NCBI RefSeq assembly: GCF_030295425.1 | Contig: NZ_AP027081.1 | Coordinates: 4,013,001-4,077,000, forward strand | Reading direction: 5' to 3' | DNA: 64,000 nucleotides | Source of the DNA: Mesoterricola sediminis | GTDB taxonomy: Bacteria; Acidobacteriota; Holophagae; Holophagales; Holophagaceae | Shown here: positions 40,801 to 49,598 of the stretch, piece by piece | Position numbering within the stretch: the first letter of the stretch is position 1 | Layout of the letters: each line of letters begins with the position of its first letter | Translations under genes and position numbers: made by a program | Notes under the pieces: generated by a model | Told to the model about the DNA's origin: nothing | Seen by the model: only the letters and a program-made list of their open reading frames with translations | The model's database searches: none

Positions 40801-42504
40801 ATGTCCATGCCGGCGCTCCCCCCAGGGCTCAATGAACCGCTCCAGCAGCGCCTGGCGCAGGTGCTCTACCGCTGCCTGGAGGACCTGGGCACCACCAAGG
40901 CCGCCTTCTACATGCTGGACCCGGCGACCCGGGGCTTCGACCTGGCCGTCCACTACGGGTGGCCCCGGAACATGCCGCCGCCGGCCCACCTTCCGCCCCT
41001 GGACCCCCTCCTGGTCATGGTGAGCCGCGAGAAGCGGGGACTCGCCGTGAACGACAGCCGGGGCTCCCGGGAACTCCAGGCCTTCTCCGCCGGATCCGAG
41101 CATCCGCGCTTCCACCTGGCCCCGGTCTACGACCGCGGCGAGTGGCGGGGCCTCCTGATCCAGCGCGACCCGCCCCGGGGCGGCGCCTTCGAGCCGGAAC
41201 GGCAGGACCCCGTGATCCAGTCCATCTGCGAGGACTTCGTGGAAGCCCTCCGCACCCTCGGCCCCGCCGACGACCTGGAGACCTGGCCCGGCGACACCCC
41301 GGCCCTGGAGCCCCAGGCCACGGCCCAGGAGGAGGTCCCCGCCCTCCGCGTCCACGCCCCGCCCCCGGCGGCCCTGGCGCGCATCGAACCCGCCGCCGGC
41401 ACCGGCACGGCGCCGGCCTGGGGCGGCACGGGCACGTCCGGATCGGCCACCGCCCTCGCGCGCACCTCGTCCCCCGGCGATCCGTTCAAGGAGATCCTGG
41501 CCGGCGACCCCGAGGCCTTCCTTCCGGAGCAGCAGACCTTCTTCTGGGAGACGGCGAACCTCCTCTGCCGGCTGGCCCCGTCCACGGCCGTGGCCCTCTG
41601 GCTCAGCGACCCCGCCGACGTGAGGCCCCTCCTCGCCTACAGCCGGTTCCCCCTCTCCAACGACCTGAAGCACCAGCTCATCGGCCAGACCCTGGCCCAG
41701 GTCTCCCGCCTGAAGCGCAAGGACATCCGCCTGCTCCTCAAGGCCGAATGGCCCGAGCGGGATCCCGTGGCCGGGCACTTCGCCACCGTCCTGCCCGTGT
41801 TCCTGGAGGAGGAGGTGGGCGAGGACAACCTGCTGATGCTGCTCCGCATCGAGGACCGCCCCTTCACGGCGCAGGAGCAGGAGGACGTTCGTCAGGTTTC
41901 CCGGATGCTCGGCTTCTACCTCCAGGAGGTCCGCCTCCACGAGCGCTACCACCAGGCCTTCCTCTCCGTCAGCCACCGGATCCTGTCCTCGGCGGAGGGC
42001 CGCCTTCCGGCCATCCGGGCGCACAGCGTGAACACGGCCGAGCGGAGCCGGGACCTGGCCCGCCGCCTGGAACTCTCCACCGCGGAGGTGGAGGCCGTCA
42101 GCATCTCGGCCATCCTCCACGACGTGGGCACCCTGCTCCTGGACTACCGGGTGCTGGACAAGCCGCGCCTGAGCTCCGAGGAGCTGGCCCAGGTGCGGAC
42201 CCACCCCCTGCTGGCTTCCACCTTCCTCAAGGACCTGTACTTCCCCTTCAACGTCCTGGAGATCATCCGCCACCACCACGAGAACTGGGACGGATCGGGC
42301 TACCCCTCGGGCCTCCAGGGGGAGGCGATCCCCATCGGCAGCCGCATCATCCGCCTGGTCGAGGCCTACGAGATGATGACGTCCCCCACGCCGTACCGGG
42401 CTGCCAAGCCAGAGGACGAGGCCCTCGTCGAGATCCGGAAACTCTCCGGCACCCACTTCGATCCCGGCCTGGTGGCCGCCTTCCTGGACCTGCTGGGGCA
42501 CTGA
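40801..42504 (+). CDS. GAF/HD-GYP cyclic-di-GMP phosphodiesterase
   Basis: Predicted 567-residue cytosolic regulator. The N-terminal 140 residues and a region at about 230-395 look like two GAF-type sensor domains, joined by a Pro/Ala-rich linker. The C-terminal HD-GYP domain carries His440-Asp441 in 'ILHDVG', 'THPLLAS', 'RHHHENWDGSGYP' (Gly500-Tyr501-Pro502) and 'RLVEAYEMM'. The motifs look complete, so c-di-GMP hydrolysis is expected. GAGG precedes the ATG. The 88 bases before it hold TAGGAT as a possible -10. The next gene begins 68 bases after its stop. Confidence 0.9.
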   Translation: MSMPALPPGLNEPLQQRLAQVLYRCLEDLGTTKAAFYMLDPATRGFDLAVHYGWPRNMPPPAHLPPLDPLLVMVSREKRGLAVNDSRGSRELQAFSAGSEHPRFHLAPVYDRGEWRGLLIQRDPPRGGAFEPERQDPVIQSICEDFVEALRTLGPADDLETWPGDTPALEPQATAQEEVPALRVHAPPPAALARIEPAAGTGTAPAWGGTGTSGSATALARTSSPGDPFKEILAGDPEAFLPEQQTFFWETANLLCRLAPSTAVALWLSDPADVRPLLAYSRFPLSNDLKHQLIGQTLAQVSRLKRKDIRLLLKAEWPERDPVAGHFATVLPVFLEEEVGEDNLLMLLRIEDRPFTAQEQEDVRQVSRMLGFYLQEVRLHERYHQAFLSVSHRILSSAEGRLPAIRAHSVNTAERSRDLARRLELSTAEVEAVSISAILHDVGTLLLDYRVLDKPRLSSEELAQVRTHPLLASTFLKDLYFPFNVLEIIRHHHENWDGSGYPSGLQGEAIPIGSRIIRLVEAYEMMTSPTPYRAAKPEDEALVEIRKLSGTHFDPGLVAAFLDLLGH

Positions 42505-42543
42505 GGCGGCGCGGATCGCCCTTCCCTATCGCGGCCAGGCTCC

Positions 42544-42549
42544 TAGAAT
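42544..42549 (+). promoter_or_regulatory. TAGAAT box before pseudopilin-like gene
   Basis: TAGAAT here overlaps an in-frame ATG at 42548. If it is a -10 box, transcription would start near 42556 and the usable start codon is the later ATG at 42572, which has its own GGAGG. Confidence 0.4.
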
Positions 42550-42571
42550 GGGTCAGGAGGGCCGGTCAGGC

Positions 42572-43138
42572 ATGGCGCGTGGCGGGGACGAGCACAGAGG
42601 GTCGCGGGGCTTCATCCTGGCCATGCTGCTGGCGATCATCGTCGGCATGGGGATCCTCCTGACCGCCGTGCAGCCCACCCTCTCCACCGAGGTCCAGCGG
42701 GACCGCGAGGCGGAGCTGATCTTCCGGGGCCAGTCCATCGCCGGCGCCATCCGGGCCTACAAGGCGCGGACCGGGGGCTATCCCCTCAGCCTGGACGACC
42801 TGGGCAAGCTCCGGCCCCGGGTCATCCGCCAGATCTACACGGACCCCATGGTGGCCGACGGGGAATGGGAGCTCATCACCGCCGTCCAGCCCGGCGCCTC
42901 CGGCGACACCACGGGCCTGCCCATCGTCGGGGTGCGGAGCCGGTGCACGGACAACGCGTTCAAGATCTACAACGGCAAGACCCTCATCAGCGACTGGACC
43001 TTCTCCGCCACGGGCAACATGCTCGGCCTGGCCGGGCCCGCCGCCAACCTCCTGGCCGCCCCGGCCACCGGGACCCCCGGCAAGGACGCAACCGAGGCGC
43101 CGGCCAAGAGCGGCGACACCAAGTCCACCACCCCGTGA
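42572..43138 (+). CDS. Pseudopilin-like exported protein
   Basis: Predicted 188-residue protein with a short basic N-terminus, 'RGFILAMLLAIIVGMGILL' as a pilin-like hydrophobic helix, then a charged helix ('QRDREAELIFRGQSIAGAI') and 'YKARTGGYPLSLDDLGKL', a segment seen in type II secretion pseudopilins. The helix begins with Gly-Phe as in prepilins, but the usual Glu at +5 is Ala, so classic processing is uncertain. The tail is Ala/Pro/Thr/Lys-rich. There are no other pilus genes beside it. dacB follows after 19 bases. Confidence 0.72.
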   Translation: MARGGDEHRGSRGFILAMLLAIIVGMGILLTAVQPTLSTEVQRDREAELIFRGQSIAGAIRAYKARTGGYPLSLDDLGKLRPRVIRQIYTDPMVADGEWELITAVQPGASGDTTGLPIVGVRSRCTDNAFKIYNGKTLISDWTFSATGNMLGLAGPAANLLAAPATGTPGKDATEAPAKSGDTKSTTP

Positions 43139-43157
43139 CCCCGGAACGCCCCACGCC

Positions 43158-44300
43158 ATGATCCGACGCGCCCTGCTCGCCCTGTGCCTCCTCCTCGCCC
43201 TGCCCGCGGCCGCCCTCGACCCCATGGGCGCCTGGGTCCAGCGCATGGAGGCCCGGAACATCCGCGCCTCCGCGGGCCTGTGGGACCTGGAGACGGGCCG
43301 GCTCCTGGAGGGCCACCAGATGGACCTCGCCCTGGTGCCCGCCAGCACCACCAAGGTCCTGTCCACCTACGCCCTCCTCAAGACCTGGAAGCCCAACTAC
43401 CGGATCGAGACCGAGGTGTGGGGCGACCTGCGCGGCGACACCGTCGCCGGGGACCTGGTCTTCAAGGGGGCCGGGGACCCCTTCCTCACCGGCGAGCGCC
43501 TGTGGCTCCTCGCCGAGGAGCTGAAGGCCCGGGGGGTCCGCACCGTGTCCGGCAAGCTGCGCATCGACCAGGGCGCCTTCGACGACCAGCGCTACGGGAA
43601 CGGCTGGGAGGGCACCTCCAGCAACACGACCCCGCCCATCCTCCCCTTCTCCGTGAATTTCAACAAGGAGGACGGCCGGCTGGTCAAGGACCCCGACCGC
43701 CTCGCCCTCGAAACCCTCGCCCGCACCCTGCGCCAGGCGGGCATCACCGTGGAGGGCGGCCCCTCCGGCTCGGAGGGCCGGCGCCTCCTCGCCTTCCCCT
43801 CCCTGCCCCTCCGGGACCTGGTGGGGGACATCAACAAGTTCTCCAACAACTTCATGATCGAGATGCTCGTCAAGCGCTTCGGCGGCGGCACCTGGACCCA
43901 GGGCATCCGGCAGATCCAGGCCTTCTACCAGACCATGCTGGACCTGGGTCCCGACAAGGTGGCCCTCACGGACGGCTCGGGCCTCTCCAAGGAGAACCAC
44001 CTCTCCGCGCGGACCCTGGCCATCGTCCTCCGGGCCGCCTGGAACGACTTCGAGGTGGGCCCCGAAATGGTCGGCTCCCTGAAGATCATCGGGGGCGAGC
44101 CCTTCCGGCTCCACATCAAGGACCCGGACCTGGCCCGGCGCATCCGGTGCAAGACCGGGCATCTCAACGGCGTCACCAGCGTCTGCGGCTACCTGCAGAT
44201 GCTGGACGGCCGCCGGCGGGTCTTCGCGGTCATCCTCAACGGCCCCTGCGCCGAAGCGGACGCCTGGGACCTCGTGCGCCGCTGGGCGAGCCAGGGCTAG
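43158..44300 (+). CDS. dacB: D-alanyl-D-alanine carboxypeptidase/endopeptidase (PBP4, S13)
   Basis: Predicted 380-residue periplasmic penicillin-binding protein that trims peptidoglycan peptides. A signal peptide ('LLALCLLLALPAAAL') precedes the three active-site motifs: Ser63-x-x-Lys66 in 'PASTTKV', Ser229-x-Asn231 in 'KFSNNF' and Lys332-Thr-Gly in 'CKTGHL'. It is shorter than E. coli DacB (477), so the inserted domain is reduced. Its stop and that of the convergent GTPase-fusion gene share the four bases CTAG at 44297-44300. Confidence 0.92.
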   Translation: MIRRALLALCLLLALPAAALDPMGAWVQRMEARNIRASAGLWDLETGRLLEGHQMDLALVPASTTKVLSTYALLKTWKPNYRIETEVWGDLRGDTVAGDLVFKGAGDPFLTGERLWLLAEELKARGVRTVSGKLRIDQGAFDDQRYGNGWEGTSSNTTPPILPFSVNFNKEDGRLVKDPDRLALETLARTLRQAGITVEGGPSGSEGRRLLAFPSLPLRDLVGDINKFSNNFMIEMLVKRFGGGTWTQGIRQIQAFYQTMLDLGPDKVALTDGSGLSKENHLSARTLAIVLRAAWNDFEVGPEMVGSLKIIGGEPFRLHIKDPDLARRIRCKTGHLNGVTSVCGYLQMLDGRRRVFAVILNGPCAEADAWDLVRRWASQG

Positions 44301-46663
44301 GAGGCCGAGGCCAGCAGGTCGGCGAGGGACTGTTTCAGGCGCTTGAGATCGAAGGGCTTGCCCAGGTGGGGCAGGTTCGACGATTCCAGGAAGGCGCGGG
44401 TCTCGGGGTCGAAGGAGTCGCCGGTGGTGAAGAGGACGCGGCGGCTCATGGCCGGCTGGTGCTCCTGGATCCACCCGTAGAGCTGGATGCCGCTCAGGCC
44501 GGGCATGCGGATGTCCGAGACGACGAGGTCGAAGGTGTCGCCCTGGAGCTTCTGGATGGCCTCGGCGGCCAGGGAGCAGGACACCACCTCGCATCCCCAG
44601 GAGGTGATGGCGTCGTTGAGGCACTCCAGCAGGAAGGGTTCATCGTCCACCACCAGCACGCGATGTCCCTCGAGGGCGGGAACGTTCGGGGAGGAGGGGG
44701 CTGCTTCGGACATGGGGAGCTCCACCAGGTATGCGTTGCCGAGGCCTTCCTGACTGCGCACCGAGACGCGGCCCCCGTGGGCCCGCGCGACGGCGGCGAT
44801 GACGCTGGTGCCCAGGGAGTCGGCGTCGGCCGCCTGGGCGACGTCGAACACCCGGCGGGCGGCTTCCTCCGGCAGGGCCGGACCGGTGTCCTGGGAAACG
44901 AGCTGGAGGCCAGCGGACGTCCGGCGGGTTCCCACGCGCACGCGCTTCCCCGCGGACCGGGCCGAGGCCCGGATGGCCACCCGGAACAGGCAGACGAGTC
45001 CCTCCCGGAGCAGGGCCGGGTCCAGGGCCGCCTCCGGCAGGGCCGGGTCCAGGCTCAGGTCCAGGGCCACGCCCGCGGCGGCGGCCTCGGGCTCCATGCG
45101 CTTGAGGGCCTCCTGCACCAGGGTGTTGAGCTGGACCGCCTCGAGGCGGGGCGCGCTGGGCGAGAAGACCATGAGGAGGGGCCGCAGCAGGGCCTGGATG
45201 TGATCGATGGACGCGAAGATCCTCCCCGCCCGCTCCGCGGCCAGGGGGTCCCCCAGCTCCTGCAGGTACAGGTCCCGGTGCAGGACGAGCGGCGCCAAGC
45301 GATTGGACAGCTCGTTGAACATGGACGGCAGGATCCGCGCCAGGGTGCCCACGTGCTCCGCTTCGCCCAGCTGGACCTCCAGGCGCTTGCGGTCGGCTTC
45401 GTCCCGGATGAGGGCAGAGTAGGCCAGCACCCGCTCATCCGCGCCCCGGATGGGGGCGTAGGTGATGAGCACCGGGAACTCCGTGCCGTCCTTGCGCAGG
45501 CGGCTCGTGGGCACGTCCCGGATGATCTGTCCCCCGGCCACCACGGCCATGGCCTGCTCGACCTCCCCGCCCCGGGCGGGGGGGGTGAGCTGGTGGATGG
45601 AGCGGCCCACGATCTCCACGCGGGGATAGCCGAAGATCTGCTCGGCCGCGGCGTTCCAGGTGAGGATGCGGCCGTCGGCGCTGAAGCTGATGATGGCCTC
45701 GCCCACGCTCTGGACGAGCCCCTCCAGGTAGCGCCGGGTCTTCAGGTTGTCCTGGTTCGCCCGCTCCAGCTGGGAATAGAGGGTGTGGAGCTCCTGGTTC
45801 TTCTTCTCCAGGGACTCCTGGGCCGTCCGCAGCTCCGAGTAGAGGCGGGCGGTCTCCATGTTGGACTTGAGGGCGTCCTCCAGCAGGTCCTGGGCGTCGG
45901 CCACCTTGCCGGGGGCCAGTTCGTTGATGCTCACCCCCGCGTGGCGGAGGATCGTGGACTCGGGCTGGGGCGGCGCGGGTTCGGCCTCGGCCCGGGGGAA
46001 CTCCCGCATGCTGGCGCGGATGTTGGACTCGATGAGGTTGAGCATCTCATCGAAATCCTTGATCTTCTTGTCCAGGTGGTATTTCCGGAACGTGGTGCCC
46101 ACCGTCTCCCGGGTGATGGCCAGGAAGGTGTCCAGCACCCCTTCCCCGCGGTTGGCGACGGACTCGAAGTACGGCACCGACCGGAAGTTGAGGCGGCGGT
46201 TCATGACGCCCACCGGCATGGCGTCCCCCAGGTCCCGCTTGTTGTACTGCAGGACGAAGGGGATCTGCTTGATGTTCAGCCGGTTCGCGTTGAGGTTGTG
46301 GTAGAGGTTCGACAGGGAGTCCACGTTCTCCTGCATCTTGGACTCGCTGGAATCGGCCACGAAGACCACGCCGTCGCTGCCCCCCAGCACCACGCGCCGG
46401 CTGGCGTCGTACTGCACCTGGCCGGGGACGGTGTAGATCTGCAGGTGGATGGCGTTCCCGTAGATGTAGCCGAGGTTGATGGGCAGCAGGTCGAAGAAGA
46501 GGGTGCGGTCCTCCTGCGTGTTCACGGAGAACATCTCGCCCCGGTTGGATTCGGCGCACATGGCGTGCAGGGCCTGGAGGTTCGTCGTCTTGCCCGAGAG
46601 ACCCGGCCCGTAATAGACCAGCTTGAGCAGGATCTCATTGGCTCGGGTGTTGAATTGGACCAT
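44297..46663 (-). CDS. MglA-type GTPase fused to PAS, degenerate histidine kinase and receiver
   Basis: Predicted 788-residue cytosolic fusion. Residues 1-200 are an MglA-like small GTPase: P-loop 'GPGLSGKTT' (19-27), 'YTVPGQVQYDASR', 'GVVFVADS' and 'QYNKRD'. A coiled coil (about 250-305) leads to a PAS domain (about 310-425). A kinase-like core follows in which the phospho-acceptor position is Asn450 ('FNELSN' where kinases have H-E-x-N-N), the N-box Asn is missing ('FRVAIRA') and the G1 box reads 'DTGPAL'. The final receiver (about 660-785) is intact, with 'VVDDEP', Asp717 in 'SDIRMPG' and Lys in 'LGKPFD'. The polypeptide probably uses GTP state and PAS input to control the receiver without autophosphorylating. 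It is divergent from uppS; no mglB or roadblock gene is nearby. Confidence 0.9.
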   Translation of the reverse strand: MVQFNTRANEILLKLVYYGPGLSGKTTNLQALHAMCAESNRGEMFSVNTQEDRTLFFDLLPINLGYIYGNAIHLQIYTVPGQVQYDASRRVVLGGSDGVVFVADSSESKMQENVDSLSNLYHNLNANRLNIKQIPFVLQYNKRDLGDAMPVGVMNRRLNFRSVPYFESVANRGEGVLDTFLAITRETVGTTFRKYHLDKKIKDFDEMLNLIESNIRASMREFPRAEAEPAPPQPESTILRHAGVSINELAPGKVADAQDLLEDALKSNMETARLYSELRTAQESLEKKNQELHTLYSQLERANQDNLKTRRYLEGLVQSVGEAIISFSADGRILTWNAAAEQIFGYPRVEIVGRSIHQLTPPARGGEVEQAMAVVAGGQIIRDVPTSRLRKDGTEFPVLITYAPIRGADERVLAYSALIRDEADRKRLEVQLGEAEHVGTLARILPSMFNELSNRLAPLVLHRDLYLQELGDPLAAERAGRIFASIDHIQALLRPLLMVFSPSAPRLEAVQLNTLVQEALKRMEPEAAAAGVALDLSLDPALPEAALDPALLREGLVCLFRVAIRASARSAGKRVRVGTRRTSAGLQLVSQDTGPALPEEAARRVFDVAQAADADSLGTSVIAAVARAHGGRVSVRSQEGLGNAYLVELPMSEAAPSSPNVPALEGHRVLVVDDEPFLLECLNDAITSWGCEVVSCSLAAEAIQKLQGDTFDLVVSDIRMPGLSGIQLYGWIQEHQPAMSRRVLFTTGDSFDPETRAFLESSNLPHLGKPFDLKRLKQSLADLLASAS

Positions 46664-46769
46664 GCGTATGCGCCGTTTCCCCAGTATGCGACCAGATTAC
46701 CGCAACCGCCGGGCCGAAACGCTCGCCCGTATGCATTTTATGCCTTCCAGAGGGGCTGAAGTGCACCCA

Positions 46770-46778
46770 TGTTAGAAT
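46770..46778 (+). promoter_or_regulatory. Extended -10 box before uppS
   Basis: TGTTAGAAT fits an extended -10 (TGn plus TAGAAT), 43 bases before the TTG start of uppS. No good -35 is seen, as expected for extended -10 promoters. Confidence 0.45.
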
Positions 46779-46821
46779 CCGCAGCACACCCTTTCCCTCC
46801 GGAGCCCCCCTTGGAGTTGTC

Positions 46822-47508
46822 TTGAGCCTCCCCCGCCACGTCGCGCTCATTATGGACGGCAACGGACGCTGGGCGGCCCAGCGCGGTTGGCCCCGCATCA
46901 AGGGTCACAAGGAGGGGGTCCGGGCCGTCCAGGACATCCTGGACGAGGCCAGCGCCCTGGGGATCGAGCACCTGACGCTCTACGCGTTCTCCACCGAGAA
47001 CTGGAAGCGGCCCGCCCCGGAAGTGGCCATGCTCATGGCCCTCCTGCGCATGTACCTGCGCATGTTCCTCCCCAAGCTGCGGCGCCGGGGGATCCGGTTC
47101 CACCACCTGGGGTGCGAGGAGGGCCTGCCGGACGGCATTCTGGCCGATCTGCGCGCCCTGGAGGCCCAGACCGCGGACCACACGGGCATGGTCTTCCACC
47201 TGGCCGTCAACTATGGGTCCCGGCTGGAACTGGCCCACGCGGCGCGCCGATGCGTGGAGGACGGCCTGGCCCCCGGGGAGGTGGACGAGGCGGCCCTGGC
47301 CTCCCGCCTCTGGACGGCGGGCGTGCCGGACGTCGATCTGCTCATCCGGACCTCCGGGGAGCTCAGGATCTCGAATTTCCTGCTCTGGCAGGCAGCCTAC
47401 GCCGAGTTCTACATGACCGAATGCCTCTGGCCGGACTTCCGGGGCCCCCAGCTCCGGGAGGCCCTGGAAGCCTTCGCCCAGCGCGAACGCCGCTTCGGCG
47501 GCATATGA
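46822..47508 (+). CDS. uppS: Isoprenyl transferase (undecaprenyl diphosphate synthase)
   Basis: Predicted 228-residue cis-prenyltransferase that makes the C55 carrier for peptidoglycan and LPS. It has 'LIMDGNGRWAAQRG' with catalytic Asp12, 'GHKEGVRAV', 'LTLYAFSTENWKRP', 'NYGSRLEL', and 'DLLIRTSGELRISNFLLWQ'. The start is TTG 46822 behind GGAG; the next in-frame ATG would remove the catalytic Asp region. The cdsA gene follows with overlapping or closely spaced starts, beginning the uppS-cdsA-dxr-rseP group common in bacteria. Confidence 0.95.
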   Translation: MSLPRHVALIMDGNGRWAAQRGWPRIKGHKEGVRAVQDILDEASALGIEHLTLYAFSTENWKRPAPEVAMLMALLRMYLRMFLPKLRRRGIRFHHLGCEEGLPDGILADLRALEAQTADHTGMVFHLAVNYGSRLELAHAARRCVEDGLAPGEVDEAALASRLWTAGVPDVDLLIRTSGELRISNFLLWQAAYAEFYMTECLWPDFRGPQLREALEAFAQRERRFGGI

Positions 47509-47522
47509 CCGGAGACCGCCCC

Positions 47523-48428
47523 ATGACCGCCGCCACCCCCGCCACGAGGCCCGGCATCGACAAGGCCAACCTGGCCGTCCGCGTCGGCTCCGCCCTCGTC
47601 TTCGCCGTGTTCTTCTTCACCCTCCTCTACCAGGGCGCGCAGCCCTGGGCCAAGGCCGTCTTCCTCGGGGTCCTGGCCCTGGCCGCGGCCATGGGCGTGC
47701 ACGAGCTGACCCTCATGGGCCGGAAGCTCGGCCACAACCCCTCCTTCCCGGCCGGCACCCTCGCGGCCTGGGGCATCCTCGTCCACTTCTTCCTGGTGGG
47801 CCGCGACGTGACGGACCCCCTGCCCCTCTGGGCCGTCCTCGCCTTCGGCGCCATCGTCATCCACTTCGGGGCCCTCTTCTTCGACCGCGACCTGGACAAG
47901 GCCCTCACGAGCCAGGCCATCACCTGGATGGGCGCCCTCTACATGGGCCTGGGCACCGGCTTCATCATGAAGCTCTTCATGTTCACGGAGACGACCCTCT
48001 CCAACACCGGGGGCCGCCTCGTGCTCGCCCTCTTCCTCATCACCTGGATGGGCGACACGACGGCCTACTTCGTGGGGAGCCTCCTGGGGCGCCACAAGCT
48101 CGCCAGGCGGGTCAGCCCGAAGAAGTCCTGGGAGGGCGCCCTGGGCAACCTGGCCGGCAACGTCGCGGCGGCCTTCGTGATCCGCGCCTTCGTGTGCGTC
48201 CAGTGGACGGCCGTGGACGCCGTCGCCATCGGCCTCCTCCTGGGCACGGCGGGCCAGCTCGGCGACCTGGCCGAGAGCACCTGGAAGCGCAGCGCCGGCG
48301 TCAAGGACTCCAACATGGGCTCCATCTCCATCCCCGGCCACGGGGGCATGCTGGACCGGCTCGACAGCCTCGCCTTCGCGGCGCCGGTGTTCTACGCCTA
48401 CGTCCACTTCGTCCACGGGCTGAACTGA
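47523..48428 (+). CDS. cdsA: Phosphatidate cytidylyltransferase
   Basis: Predicted 301-residue polytopic membrane enzyme that makes CDP-diacylglycerol, the precursor of all phospholipids including the substrate chain for Psd at the window start. About seven hydrophobic helices and the C-terminal family signature 'KRSAGVKDSN' followed by 'PGHGGMLDRLD' are present. ATG 47523 has GGAG; an in-frame ATG at 47505 overlaps the uppS stop as ATGA but lacks a ribosome site, so the start is one of these two. Confidence 0.94.
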   Translation: MTAATPATRPGIDKANLAVRVGSALVFAVFFFTLLYQGAQPWAKAVFLGVLALAAAMGVHELTLMGRKLGHNPSFPAGTLAAWGILVHFFLVGRDVTDPLPLWAVLAFGAIVIHFGALFFDRDLDKALTSQAITWMGALYMGLGTGFIMKLFMFTETTLSNTGGRLVLALFLITWMGDTTAYFVGSLLGRHKLARRVSPKKSWEGALGNLAGNVAAAFVIRAFVCVQWTAVDAVAIGLLLGTAGQLGDLAESTWKRSAGVKDSNMGSISIPGHGGMLDRLDSLAFAAPVFYAYVHFVHGLN

Positions 48429-48431
48429 ACG

Positions 48432-49598
48432 ATGCGCAGGATCGCACTCCTCGGGTCGACGGGATCCATCGGCACTTCCACCCTGGACGTGGTGGCGGCC
48501 CACCCCGGGCGCCTGGAGGTGGCCGCCCTCGCCGCCGGACGCAACCGCGACCTCATGCTCGCCCAGGCCCGGCGCTTCCGCCCCCGGCTGATCTCCGTCT
48601 CCCGGGCCGAGGACGCCGCCTGGATCGCCGCCAACCTCGACCACAAGGCCGACGTCCTGCACGGCATGGAGGGCCTGAAGGCCTGCGCCCTGGAATCGGG
48701 CGCCGACACCCTCCTGGCCGCCGTCGTGGGCGCCGCGGGGCTGGCGAGCACCGAGGCCGCCCTGCGCGCCGGCATGCGGGTCTGCGTGGCCAACAAGGAG
48801 AGCCTCGTCGTGGGCGGCGCCCTCATGCGCCAGGCCCTGGAGGCCGGGGGCGGGGAGCTCCTGCCCGTGGATTCCGAGCACGCCGCCCTCCACCAGCTCC
48901 TCGCGGGAAGCCGGGTCCCGGTCCGGGAGGTGCGCATCACCGCCAGCGGCGGCCCCTTCCGCACCTGGTCCCTGGAGCGGATCCAGGCCGCCACGGTGGA
49001 CGAGGCCCTCAACCACCCCACCTGGAAGATGGGGCCCAAGATCACCATCGATTCGGCGACCCTCATGAACAAGGGGCTGGAGGTCATCGAGGCCGCCCAC
49101 CTCTTCGGGCTGGCCCCCGCCGCCATCCAGGTGACCATCCACCCCCAGAGCCAGGTCCACGCCATGGTCGGCTTCGAGGACGGCACCTACCAGCTCCAGG
49201 TCTGCGCCAACGACATGAAGCTGCCCATCCAGTACGCCCTCCTCCACCCGGACCGGATCCCGGGCCCCGTGCCCCCCTACGACTGGGAGGCCTCCCGCCA
49301 GTGGACCTTCGAGACCCCGGACCTGGCGCGGTTCCCGCTGCTGGGCCTCGCCTACAAGGCCCTCGAGGCCGGGGGCACCGCCCCGGCGATCCTCAACGCC
49401 GCCAACGAGGAGGCCGTGGCCGCCTTCCTGGCCGGTCACCTCGGCTTCTGGGCCATCCAGGCCTGCGTGGCCGCGGTCCTCGACGGCATTCCGGCGGAAC
49501 CCGCCCATACTCTGGATCAGGTGATGGAAGTCGACCGGCGCTCCCGGGCGGCGGCCGCCACCTGGATCCGCCACCACGCTCCCACAGGAACAGCATGA
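48432..49598 (+). CDS. dxr: 1-deoxy-D-xylulose 5-phosphate reductoisomerase
   Basis: Predicted 388-residue NADPH enzyme, second step of the MEP isoprenoid pathway. It has the Rossmann loop 'LLGSTGSIGTSTLD', 'ANKESLV', metal and substrate residues in 'PVDSEHAALHQ', 'ITASGGPFR', 'PTWKMGPKITIDSATLMNKG' and 'HPQSQVHAMV'. The gene begins 4 bases after cdsA and overlaps rseP by 4 (ATGA). With uppS it supplies and uses isoprenoid units for the undecaprenyl carrier. Confidence 0.97.
   Translation: MRRIALLGSTGSIGTSTLDVVAAHPGRLEVAALAAGRNRDLMLAQARRFRPRLISVSRAEDAAWIAANLDHKADVLHGMEGLKACALESGADTLLAAVVGAAGLASTEAALRAGMRVCVANKESLVVGGALMRQALEAGGGELLPVDSEHAALHQLLAGSRVPVREVRITASGGPFRTWSLERIQAATVDEALNHPTWKMGPKITIDSATLMNKGLEVIEAAHLFGLAPAAIQVTIHPQSQVHAMVGFEDGTYQLQVCANDMKLPIQYALLHPDRIPGPVPPYDWEASRQWTFETPDLARFPLLGLAYKALEAGGTAPAILNAANEEAVAAFLAGHLGFWAIQACVAAVLDGIPAEPAHTLDQVMEVDRRSRAAAATWIRHHAPTGTA

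Noticed and set aside
43184-46759. Open plus-strand frame of over 1,100 codons
   Set aside because: It runs over dacB and antisense to the GTPase-fusion gene; its product is Pro/Arg/Gly/His-rich without domains. High GC3 makes long shadow frames common here.
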